Origin: Sneathiella sp.
GTDB taxonomy: Bacteria > Pseudomonadota > Alphaproteobacteria > Sneathiellales > Sneathiellaceae
Direction: 5' to 3'
DNA length: 6,817 bases
Assembly: GCA_002732675.1 (NCBI GenBank)
Contig: NVRR01000174.1
Coordinates: 1-6,817, forward strand
Each line of letters begins with the position of its first letter. The stretch's first letter is position 1. Positions 1 through 6,028 of this stretch are shown here, one piece after another. Made by a program: the position numbers and the translations under genes. A model generated the notes under the pieces. That model ran no database searches. It worked only from the letters and a program-made list of their open reading frames with translations, and had not been told where the DNA came from.

Positions 1-1592
1 TGTCCCGCGGGACGTATATTTTCCCGCCGAAACCCAGCATGAAACTGATCACAGATGTGGTCAGCTACACGTATAAAGAAATGCCTAAATGGAACCCGAC
101 CAACGTCTGTTCCTATCACTTGCAAGAAGCGGGCGCGACACCGGTGCAGGAGCTGTCCTTTGCCCTTGCAACAGCGATTGCGGTGTTGGATGCGGTGCAA
201 GAGAGCGGTCAGATCGGTGCTAATGATTTTGCAGCGGCAACCGGGCGCATCAGCTTCTTCGTGAATGCCGGCATCCGCTTTATTACGGAAATGTGCAAAA
301 TGCGGGCTTTTGTCGATTTGTGGGACGAAATCCTGCAGGAGCGCTACGGCGTGACAGAGGAAAAATTCCGGCGCTTTCGCTACGGTGTTCAGGTCAATTC
401 TCTTGGTCTCACGGAACAACAGCCGGAAAATAACGTCTATCGTATCTTGCTGGAAATGCTGGCAGTTGTTCTCTCAAAAAATGCCCGCGCCCGCGCCGTG
501 CAGCTTCCTGCCTGGAATGAAGCGCTTGGCCTGCCCCGGCCATGGGATCAGCAATGGTCGCTGCGATTGCAGCAAATCGTCGCGTTCGAAACGGATTTGC
601 TGGAATTTGGCGATATATTCGAAGGCTCCATTGAAATTGACCGTAAAGTTGAAGAGCTTAAAACAGCCGCGCGGGAAGAATTGCGCCTTATTGAGGATAT
701 GGGCGGCGCGGTCGCTGCCGTAGACACCGGCTATTTGAAAGAATGCCTGGTGCAATCCAACACGAAACGGGTCCAGTCCGTCATTTCCGGCGAACTTCCG
801 GTAGTCGGCGTCAATAGGTTCACGGAAAGTGCGCCCTCCCCGCTCACCCGGGAAGGCGATGGCAGCATCATGACCGTTGATCCCGCTGCAGAATCGGAGC
901 AACTGGAAAGACTGAACAGCTGGCGCGAGGCCCGCGATGATGGTGCCGTCAAACGAGCGCTGGAGGCGTTATCCGCCGCTGCCAATAGCGGAGATAATAT
1001 CATGCCCGCCTCGATCCAGGCGGCAAAGGCCGGTGTGACGACCGGTGAATGGTCCGAAGCACTCCGCAAAACCTATGGCGAATATCGGGCACCGACCGGG
1101 GTCAGCAGCAGTGTTTCCAATGCGGGTAGTGCTTTCCTCGACCCCGCCCGCGAAAAAGTCGCGGCGGCGGCCCGCGAGTTGGGCATGCCGCTCAAGGTCC
1201 TGATAGGCAAACCAGGCCTCGACGGGCATTCAAACGGCGCCGAGCAGATCGCTGTGGCGGCGCGTGATAGCGGCATGCAGGTTGTCTATGACGGCATCCG
1301 CCTGACTCCGGATCAGATCGTCAAGGCGGCACTCGATGGCTCGGTTCATATTGTCGGCCTCTCGATCCTCTCGGGATCCCACATATCTCTGGCAACAGAA
1401 GTCTGCGAAAAGTTAAAAGCTGCGGGCGCCCAGGACATTCCCGTCGTTGTCGGCGGAATTATCCCGCCCGAGGATGCCGAGAAGTTAAAAGCCGCAGGTG
1501 TGACCGCCATCTATACTCCCAAGGATTTTGACATGGCCGGGATCATCATCGATATGGTTGACATCATCATGAAGTATGAGGACGTCGCCTAA
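1..1592 (+). CDS. ecm: Ethylmalonyl-CoA mutase, B12-dependent (5'-truncated by window edge)
   Basis: Ecm rearranges (2R)-ethylmalonyl-CoA to (2S)-methylsuccinyl-CoA in the cytoplasmic ethylmalonyl-CoA pathway of acetyl-CoA assimilation, using adenosylcobalamin. The frame is open to the left edge: codons from position 3 read SRGTYIFPPKPS just before the ATG at 39, and this matches the RGTYIFPP-PS stretch of the mutase barrel, so 39 is not the real start. About 529 codons are present; the family is usually about 650-680 residues, so roughly the first 130-150 are missing. Barrel segments such as NVCSYHLQEAGATPVQEL, FVNAGIRF and VQVNSLGLTEQQPENN are, from memory, of the Ecm type rather than the methylmalonyl-CoA mutase type. 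A linker follows, then the C-terminal cobalamin-binding domain (about 1190-1590), with DGHSNG (the DxHxxG motif, nt 1221-1238; His codon 1227-1229 is the lower cobalt ligand), LSGSH and VVGGIIP. Methylmalonyl-CoA mutase is the main alternative and is less likely. Confidence 0.93.
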   Translation, partial: SRGTYIFPPKPSMKLITDVVSYTYKEMPKWNPTNVCSYHLQEAGATPVQELSFALATAIAVLDAVQESGQIGANDFAAATGRISFFVNAGIRFITEMCKMRAFVDLWDEILQERYGVTEEKFRRFRYGVQVNSLGLTEQQPENNVYRILLEMLAVVLSKNARARAVQLPAWNEALGLPRPWDQQWSLRLQQIVAFETDLLEFGDIFEGSIEIDRKVEELKTAAREELRLIEDMGGAVAAVDTGYLKECLVQSNTKRVQSVISGELPVVGVNRFTESAPSPLTREGDGSIMTVDPAAESEQLERLNSWREARDDGAVKRALEALSAAANSGDNIMPASIQAAKAGVTTGEWSEALRKTYGEYRAPTGVSSSVSNAGSAFLDPAREKVAAAARELGMPLKVLIGKPGLDGHSNGAEQIAVAARDSGMQVVYDGIRLTPDQIVKAALDGSVHIVGLSILSGSHISLATEVCEKLKAAGAQDIPVVVGGIIPPEDAEKLKAAGVTAIYTPKDFDMAGIIIDMVDIIMKYEDVA

Positions 1593-1613
1593 CCGGCAAG
1601 ATTCGCGAAAAAA

Positions 1614-2459
1614 TTAACCATAACAAGCCATTTTCAGGACTTCTTCGGGCTGGTAACCATAATCGCGTAAGGATTTGATTGTTGCATCCTTGTCACGTTT
1701 CGAGAGGCGTCGACCTTTCGTATCGGAGATCAATCCATGGTGAAAATAAGCCGGTGTCGGCAGTTCCAACAGGGCCTGCAAAAGACGGTGAATATGCGTT
1801 GATGTAAACAGATCCTGCCCGCGAACAACCAGGTTAATTCCCTGAATAGCGTCGTCAAATGTGACCGCGAGATGATAGCTTGTTGGCGTATCTTTTCGAG
1901 CCAGAATAACGTCCCCGAAAGATGCCGGATAGCAACGGATATACCCCTTGTCCCGCTCCAGGAAGGTCAGTTCAGATTGCCCGGCAGCGGCCAGCGCATT
2001 AACCATATCCAGCCGCAGCGCGTATGGATCGCCTTTCTCATACCGACGTTGTTTTTCTGCCGTGGATAAATCCCGACATGTCCCGGGGTATATAAGGCTT
2101 TGCGCATCATGCGGCGCTGACTTGCTCCGCGCAATTTCGGCGGCGATTTCGCGTCGCGTACAAAAGCATGGATATATAAGACCACGGTCGCTCAGTTTTG
2201 AAAGTAGCGCGGCATAGTCCTCCATATGTTCACTCTGGCGGCGCACAGGTTGTTCCCATTTTAATCCCAGCCAAGCAAGATCTTCATAGATCGCTTCTTC
2301 AAATTCAAGGCGGCATCGGCCCGCATCGATATCCTCCATACGCAGTAAAAATTTCCCGCCGCTTTCCCGCGCAATTTTTGCGGCAAGGGAGGCAGAATAA
2401 ACATGGCCTATATGGAGGTTGCCGGTTGGGCTTGGTGCGAAACGTGTGATGTATTTCAT
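1614..2459 (-). CDS. gluQ: Glutamyl-Q tRNA(Asp) synthetase (GluQRS)
   Basis: This enzyme activates glutamate and attaches it to the queuosine base at position 34 of tRNA-Asp. It is a paralogue of glutamyl-tRNA synthetase that keeps the catalytic domain and lacks the anticodon-binding domain; 281 residues is normal for the family. Visible motifs are RFAPSPTGNLHIGH at 6-19 with the class I HIGH signature at 16-19, MEDID at 41-45, and the KMSKS counterpart RLSKR at 251-255. C98, C100, Y124 and C128 occupy the positions of the zinc site known in the E. coli enzyme. The ATG at 2457-2459 fits the conserved N-terminus. No good Shine-Dalgarno sequence precedes it; the nearest purine run, GGAG, ends about 20 nt upstream. 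The gene converges on ecm with a 21-bp gap and diverges from the S41 peptidase, so it is probably transcribed alone. A full-length GltX is excluded by length. Confidence 0.95.
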   Translation of the reverse strand: MKYITRFAPSPTGNLHIGHVYSASLAAKIARESGGKFLLRMEDIDAGRCRLEFEEAIYEDLAWLGLKWEQPVRRQSEHMEDYAALLSKLSDRGLIYPCFCTRREIAAEIARSKSAPHDAQSLIYPGTCRDLSTAEKQRRYEKGDPYALRLDMVNALAAAGQSELTFLERDKGYIRCYPASFGDVILARKDTPTSYHLAVTFDDAIQGINLVVRGQDLFTSTHIHRLLQALLELPTPAYFHHGLISDTKGRRLSKRDKDATIKSLRDYGYQPEEVLKMACYG

Positions 2460-2467
2460 ATGGTTAA
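2460..2467 (-). promoter_or_regulatory. TTAACCAT, CtrA-half-site-like octamer directly upstream of gluQ start
   Basis: Read on the minus strand, TTAACCAT abuts the gluQ ATG. It resembles the TTAAC half-site element of the alphaproteobacterial cell-cycle regulator CtrA. It lies in the predicted untranslated leader, where bound protein would block rather than activate. A single octamer is weak evidence, so the regulatory role is inference. Confidence 0.2.
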
Positions 2468-2502
2468 CAGGCTCACGCTCCGAAAAAAAAGACGATAATA
2501 CG

Positions 2503-2531
2503 ATTAAAGTTTTACTGGTTTTGCTTGTCAG
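2503..2531 (-). promoter_or_regulatory. Predicted sigma-70-type promoter for gluQ
   Basis: On the minus strand a -35 element CTGACA (2531-2526, 5/6 match to TTGACA) is followed by a 17-nt spacer and a -10 element TTTAAT (2508-2503, 5/6 match to TATAAT). Transcription would start near 2496, giving a leader of about 37 nt before the gluQ ATG at 2459. The spacing is ideal and the position is right. No experimental start site is available. Confidence 0.5.
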
Positions 2532-2555
2532 CCGCCAACACGGACACTAGCCTTG

Positions 2556-2570
2556 TTAATACTTTATTAA
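2556..2570 (+). promoter_or_regulatory. CtrA-like site, TTAA-N7-TTAA, upstream of the S41 peptidase gene
   Basis: The sequence TTAA-TACTTTA-TTAA matches the full bipartite consensus bound by phosphorylated CtrA, with the exact 7-nt spacing. A third TTAA follows at 2577-2580 after only 6 nt. The site ends 28 nt before the peptidase ATG at 2599, inside the divergent region shared with gluQ. The local stretch is very AT-rich, so chance occurrence is a real possibility. A TTGTCA at 2525-2530 could serve as a -35 for the peptidase, but I see no convincing -10 at the right distance. Confidence 0.4.
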
Positions 2571-2598
2571 TAATAATTAATTTCAGCAGGCGGGACAA

Positions 2599-3885
2599 AT
2601 GTTTAGAAAAATTTTGATCGCACTAAATATATTAATGTTGGCAACAGCCTGTGCGTTGCCCATAAGTCAGAATTATGAAATCAACAGTGCCATGGAAAAG
2701 TATGAGATCGCCTATCGCGAGCTCGTTAAAAATGACCCGTCTGCGGAACAGAATATCGACACGATGCACGATGTTCTGCTGACTGTCGACCGTCGCTATG
2801 TCGATAAGATCGATCCCCATCTTCTCGTCGACAAGGCAATCGCCGGCTTGCGAGAAGGCCCGTCGACTGGCAATGATGAAAAAGATCCGACCACCCGCGC
2901 CCTCAACGCCATGTTTGCGTCCCTTGATCGTTATACAGGTTATATGACGCCGACAAACTTTACCAGCTATCAGGAAAGTCTGGAGGGACGCTTTGTCGGC
3001 CTCGGCATTCATATCAAGATGATTGATGACGTGCTGACAATTATGAGCACGCTGAAAGGCTCCGGGGCGGAAGAAGCCAATTTGCAGGAAGGCGATAAAA
3101 TCACCCATGTTGATGGGATTGCCATTAACGGTCTTAATCTTCAAAAAGCGCGCGGTATCTTGCGCGGACCTTCTGGAACATGGGCTGCCCTGACCATCCA
3201 GCGCGAAGGCCTAAAGGATCTTCTCGTTATTGACGTCATACGGCGCCCGGTCGAAATCGCCGCTGTCGAGCATCACATTGATGGCGATATCGGCTATATC
3301 CGGATTTTCTCGTTCACCCGTAAAACCGGTCCCGGAGTGGCCCAGGCACTTGAAAGTTTCGAACAACAGCTCGGGCCCCGCCTTTGTGGCGTTATTCTGG
3401 ATATGCGCAATAATCCCGGTGGATTGGTTTCGGCCGCAGAAGACGTCGCCAGCGCCTTTATGGATGGCGGCAACATCTACGCCGTCAAAAGCAGAGGTCG
3501 GGACCTGATGGCAAGAGATGCCGATCGAGGTGACCGTATTGACGGTGCTCCTATCGTGGTGATGTTGAACAAGTCATCGGCTTCTTCATCCGAAATCGTT
3601 GCGGGCGCGCTGCAAAGCCAACACCGGGCGAAACTGTTTGGCGAGAAAAGCTATGGCAAAGGTCTCATGCAGACTTTATTACCGCTCGATAACGGCGGTG
3701 GCCTACGGCTAACAACCGGCCGGTTTACGGCAGGCGGCGGCCCAACTTTCCACGGTATCGGGCTGCAGCCAGATATTCCGGATATCAAAGGCAAAGATGA
3801 GACCGATAGTGTACAAATCCGTCGGGCAGCGAAGAGCCTGAATTGTAATCCAACAATCACGACGGCACTTGCCACTACACAATGA
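2599..3885 (+). CDS. S41 family C-terminal processing peptidase, predicted lipoprotein
   Basis: This is a CtpA/Prc-like serine protease with a PDZ domain; the family trims or degrades envelope proteins from their C-termini. The N-terminus has MFRK, a hydrophobic stretch, then LATAC with a lipobox-like Cys18, suggesting signal peptidase II processing and a membrane-anchored periplasmic enzyme. A PDZ domain spans about 127-215, with the ligand loop GLGI at 135-138. The S41 fold follows, with DMRNNPGG at 268-275 and SASSSE at 327-332. Spacing to other family members gives catalytic Ser329, Lys354 (in SYGKG, 25 residues later) and Gln358, so the Ser/Lys/Gln set is complete and the enzyme should be active. 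The length of 428 is usual for CtpA. A purine-rich AGGCGGGA ends shortly before the ATG. The stop overlaps the next gene by 4 nt. Target proteins cannot be predicted. Confidence 0.92.
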   Translation: MFRKILIALNILMLATACALPISQNYEINSAMEKYEIAYRELVKNDPSAEQNIDTMHDVLLTVDRRYVDKIDPHLLVDKAIAGLREGPSTGNDEKDPTTRALNAMFASLDRYTGYMTPTNFTSYQESLEGRFVGLGIHIKMIDDVLTIMSTLKGSGAEEANLQEGDKITHVDGIAINGLNLQKARGILRGPSGTWAALTIQREGLKDLLVIDVIRRPVEIAAVEHHIDGDIGYIRIFSFTRKTGPGVAQALESFEQQLGPRLCGVILDMRNNPGGLVSAAEDVASAFMDGGNIYAVKSRGRDLMARDADRGDRIDGAPIVVMLNKSSASSSEIVAGALQSQHRAKLFGEKSYGKGLMQTLLPLDNGGGLRLTTGRFTAGGGPTFHGIGLQPDIPDIKGKDETDSVQIRRAAKSLNCNPTITTALATTQ

Positions 3886-4526
3886 CGGAAACGGATACAC
3901 TCCCGGTCGCCTTGGCACATCTTGTCGACCGGGATCCCGATTTTTCCGCTGCCCTTGACCTTATCCAGCCGCTGCCCGACCGGACGCGCCCGGCAGGGTT
4001 CGAGCACCTAACCAAGATCATCATTGAACAACAGGTCTCACTGGCCAGTGCCGATGCGATCTGGAAACGGATGATTGCCGCCGTAAGGCCCTTCTCGCCG
4101 GAGGTTTTAGGTAAATTCACAGAGGAAGAACTGCGCGCCATTGGCCTGAGCAGGCAGAAGGCCCGATATTGCCGGGCCTTGGCCGATGAGATATTAAGCC
4201 AGCGGCTTATCTTGGAAAGCCTTCATGAATTGGAAGATGAACAGGTTCTTGAGCAGCTCACCCGGGTCAAGGGCATCGGTCGCTGGACCGCGGAAATTTA
4301 CATGATGGCCTGCCTTGGGCGGAACGATATATGGCCGGCGGGCGACGTGGCCTTGCAATCCGCCATGGGGCATCTTAAAAACCATGAAGTACGGCCCAAT
4401 ATCGAACAGATGGACCAGCTGGCTGAACCACTTCGCCCCTACCGGACCGTTGCCGCGCGGGTGCTCTGGCGCTACTATGCGGATGTGGTCCAGGCGCGAC
4501 CGCAAAAACCTGTCGCCAAAGAGTAA
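3882..4526 (+). CDS. DNA-3-methyladenine glycosylase II family (AlkA/Mag1-like, HhH-GPD)
   Basis: The protein is a base-excision-repair glycosylase that would remove alkylated purines such as 3-methyladenine from DNA. It is an HhH-GPD protein: the conserved IIIEQQVS at 46-53, the helix-hairpin-helix LTRVKGIGRWTAEIY at 126-140 that grips the DNA backbone, and the downstream WPAGDVALQ at 151-159, where Asp155 aligns with the catalytic aspartate (Asp238) of E. coli AlkA. At 214 residues it lacks the extra N-terminal domain of the 282-residue E. coli enzyme and resembles the short form typified by yeast Mag1. There is no C-terminal FeS cysteine cluster, which argues against EndoIII or MutY. The ATG sits in the ATGA overlap with the peptidase stop and has no strong Shine-Dalgarno sequence, so translational coupling is likely. 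I found no Ada-type element upstream. Confidence 0.9.
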   Translation: MTETDTLPVALAHLVDRDPDFSAALDLIQPLPDRTRPAGFEHLTKIIIEQQVSLASADAIWKRMIAAVRPFSPEVLGKFTEEELRAIGLSRQKARYCRALADEILSQRLILESLHELEDEQVLEQLTRVKGIGRWTAEIYMMACLGRNDIWPAGDVALQSAMGHLKNHEVRPNIEQMDQLAEPLRPYRTVAARVLWRYYADVVQARPQKPVAKE

Positions 4527-4531
4527 CTCAC

Positions 4532-5233
4532 ATGCCCCCTATTCCGACCCTTAACGGCCCGCGTCTCGATCCATTGAACGGCGCGAGCCCGAGAAACCTT
4601 GTCATTCTTCTCCATGGCTACGGCGCCGACGGCGATGATCTGATCGGCCTCGCAAACTATTGGCAGCGGGATTTTCCGCACACAGTCTTTGTCGCGCCCC
4701 ATGCCCCAGAGCCCTGTGAGCTCTCACCTTTCGGTCGCCAATGGTTCAGCCTTGAAAAGTATGATCCTGATTTGCACAGGCGCGACCCGAAAGCCGCCGC
4801 CACCGCGTTCGAGCAAATGATCGACGGGGCAAAAACCGCGAGCCTTGCTATCGATCAATTTCTCGGCGCAGAAATGGCCCGCCTGAGTTTTTCATTCAAG
4901 GATGTGGCCTTTGTTGGTTTCAGTCAGGGGACCATGCTGTCGTTATATACAGGCCTTCGGGAGGCCGAAGCACCGGCTGGGATATTGGGATATTCCGGAG
5001 CGCTCATCGGTGCTGAACGATTGGCGACGGAAATTCGCTGCCGCCCGCCGGTTTGCCTGGTTCACGGAGAGAATGACGAAATGGTGCCCTTTGCCTCCCT
5101 CGCCCACGCTGCCAGCGCTCTGAAAGCCGCCGATATACCGACAGTGACACATGCGAGGCCGGGGCTGGGCCATGGCATCGATGAAAAAGGGCTTGAAATC
5201 GGGCGAGAATTCCTAAAATCAATATTTATCTAA
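4532..5233 (+). CDS. Alpha/beta-hydrolase, phospholipase/carboxylesterase family
   Basis: This is a predicted cytoplasmic serine esterase of the family that includes bacterial carboxylesterase II and eukaryotic acyl-protein thioesterases; the true substrate is unknown. It has the oxyanion-loop motif LLHGYGADGDD at 26-36, the nucleophile elbow GFSQG with Ser131, Asp182 in HGENDEMVP, and His214 in GLGHGID, which together form a complete catalytic triad. The length of 233 is close to the usual 210-230. No signal peptide is seen. The start lies 5 nt after the glycosylase stop, with AAAGAG at 4518-4523 as a plausible ribosome binding site overlapping that stop, so it is very probably the third gene of the peptidase-glycosylase operon. 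The window gives no hint of a lipid or protein-thioester substrate. Confidence 0.9.
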   Translation: MPPIPTLNGPRLDPLNGASPRNLVILLHGYGADGDDLIGLANYWQRDFPHTVFVAPHAPEPCELSPFGRQWFSLEKYDPDLHRRDPKAAATAFEQMIDGAKTASLAIDQFLGAEMARLSFSFKDVAFVGFSQGTMLSLYTGLREAEAPAGILGYSGALIGAERLATEIRCRPPVCLVHGENDEMVPFASLAHAASALKAADIPTVTHARPGLGHGIDEKGLEIGREFLKSIFI

Positions 5234-5300
5234 TATAAAGGCGCTTAAATCAATATACAGTAGGTTCATATTTATATCATACAAAATACCGTATAAACAT

Positions 5301-5329
5301 TTGCAATTCGCCCGCGAACACGCCAAAAT
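5301..5329 (+). promoter_or_regulatory. Weak candidate promoter for the HNH gene
   Basis: TTGCAA (5301-5306, 4/6) and CAAAAT (5324-5329, 4/6) are separated by 17 nt, giving a start near 5336 and a leader of about 29 nt. The 131-bp gap from 5234 to 5364 is strikingly AT-rich in its first half and includes the short palindrome ATAC-C-GTAT at 5286-5294 and a TATAAA at 5292-5297. A promoter somewhere in this gap is likely; this exact placement is uncertain. No terminator hairpin is visible after the esterase stop. Confidence 0.22.
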
Positions 5330-5350
5330 TCGGTTTATGATAGCAAATTT

Positions 5351-5355
5351 GGAGA
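5351..5355 (+). promoter_or_regulatory. Ribosome binding site GGAGA favouring the GTG start of the HNH gene
   Basis: GGAGA lies 9 nt before the GTG at 5365 but 15 nt before the in-frame ATG at 5371. Spacing therefore favours GTG, adding two residues to the protein. The ATG remains possible because the protein family's conserved part begins only after either start. Confidence 0.5.
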
Positions 5356-5364
5356 CTTGAGACG

Positions 5365-5916
5365 GTGCAAATGTCGGGAGAAAAATTTTCTGCCCTTGTC
5401 CTGAACGCCGATTACCGGCCGCTCAGCTATTTTCCGTTGTCCCTCTGGTCCTGGCAAGATGCCCTCAAATCGGTTTTTCTGGATCGCGTCCATATCGTCT
5501 CGGAATATGATCGGGTCGTACATTCTCCAAGCCTTGAGATGCGCCTGCCCAGCGTGATCAGCCTGAAACGTTATATCAAGCAAAGCAAATATCCGGCATT
5601 TACCCGCTTCAACCTTTTCCTGCGTGATGGATTTCGCTGCCAGTATTGCGGATCCGGCGATGAGCTTACCTTCGATCACGTGTTGCCACGACGGCTTGGC
5701 GGTCAGACAAGTTGGGGAAACATCACGACGGCCTGTGCGCCATGCAACATGAAGAAAGGAGGCAGGCTTGATCGCGAAGCAAACATGTTCCCTGAAATCC
5801 GCCCCTATATACCGACACCACAATTGCTCAACCATCAGGGCCGCGCATTCCCGCCTAATTACCTCCATGAAAGCTGGCGGGATTATCTATATTGGGACAC
5901 CGAACTGGAAGAATAA
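5365..5916 (+). CDS. HNH endonuclease family protein, stand-alone alphaproteobacterial type
   Basis: The protein has a conserved N-terminal part with ALVLNADYRPLSYFPLSLWSWQDA at about 10-33, and then an HNH domain. CQYC at 92-95 and CAPC at 124-127 form a predicted structural zinc site. FDHVLPRRLGG at 103-113 carries the metal-binding Asp104-His105 pair, and Asn119 and Asn128 supply the later HNH positions. All expected residues are present, so nuclease activity is plausible. The C-terminal FPPNYLHESWRDYLYWDTELEE also looks like a family signature. From memory, close relatives of this length are widespread single-copy chromosomal genes in alphaproteobacteria with no assigned role. No phage, restriction or toxin-antitoxin partner is next to it, so a housekeeping or DNA-repair role is more likely than defence, but this is inference. 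The GTG start at 5365 is chosen from ribosome binding site spacing; the ATG at 5371 is the alternative. Confidence 0.88.
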   Translation: MQMSGEKFSALVLNADYRPLSYFPLSLWSWQDALKSVFLDRVHIVSEYDRVVHSPSLEMRLPSVISLKRYIKQSKYPAFTRFNLFLRDGFRCQYCGSGDELTFDHVLPRRLGGQTSWGNITTACAPCNMKKGGRLDREANMFPEIRPYIPTPQLLNHQGRAFPPNYLHESWRDYLYWDTELEE

Positions 5917-5949
5917 ATTGACCGTCCCTTTCTCTTGTCTTCTCCTCTC

Positions 5950-5979
5950 TTGCCATTCGAATGCAGGAACGTCTATATA
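5950..5979 (+). promoter_or_regulatory. Candidate promoter for the membrane protein gene
   Basis: TTGCCA (5950-5955, 5/6 match to the -35 consensus) and TATATA (5974-5979, 4/6 match to the -10) are 18 nt apart, within the 112-bp gap after the HNH gene. The start would fall near 5986, leaving a leader of about 43 nt. The gap is otherwise pyrimidine-rich and has no clear terminator for the HNH gene. Confidence 0.35.
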
Positions 5980-6028
5980 GAGGTCGAACTGAAATCGTTC
6001 CCTTTTTTCTTCAAAGATGTGATGCACG

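Noticed and set aside
39..41. ATG at 39 as the start of the mutase gene
   Set aside because: The frame stays open to the window edge and the upstream codons encode conserved mutase residues (RGTYIFPP), so this Met is internal.
474..902. 142-codon open frame on the minus strand
   Set aside because: Antisense to highly conserved Ecm barrel sequence, so it is a shadow frame.
1408..1500. EKLKAAG encoded twice with near-identical DNA in the cobalamin domain
   Set aside because: Both copies fall on ordinary helices of the domain, and other Ecm proteins have similar helices there; it looks like chance similarity rather than a duplication.
1593..1613. Shared bidirectional terminator between ecm and gluQ
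   Set aside because: The gap has only the small palindrome TTCGCGAA and an A run, with no loop-forming hairpin, so no terminator can be supported.
2632..3144. 170-codon open frame on the minus strand
   Set aside because: Antisense to the N-terminal and PDZ parts of the S41 peptidase; no domain, no ribosome binding site.
5234..5300. AT-rich stretch as a remnant of an attachment site or insertion
   Set aside because: No direct repeats, inverted terminal repeats, tRNA end or transposase fragment is visible; it is best read as an ordinary promoter-containing gap.
5335..5868. 177-codon open frame on the minus strand
   Set aside because: It lies antisense to the HNH gene, whose conserved zinc and catalytic motifs are clearly on the + strand; its translation shows no recognisable domain.
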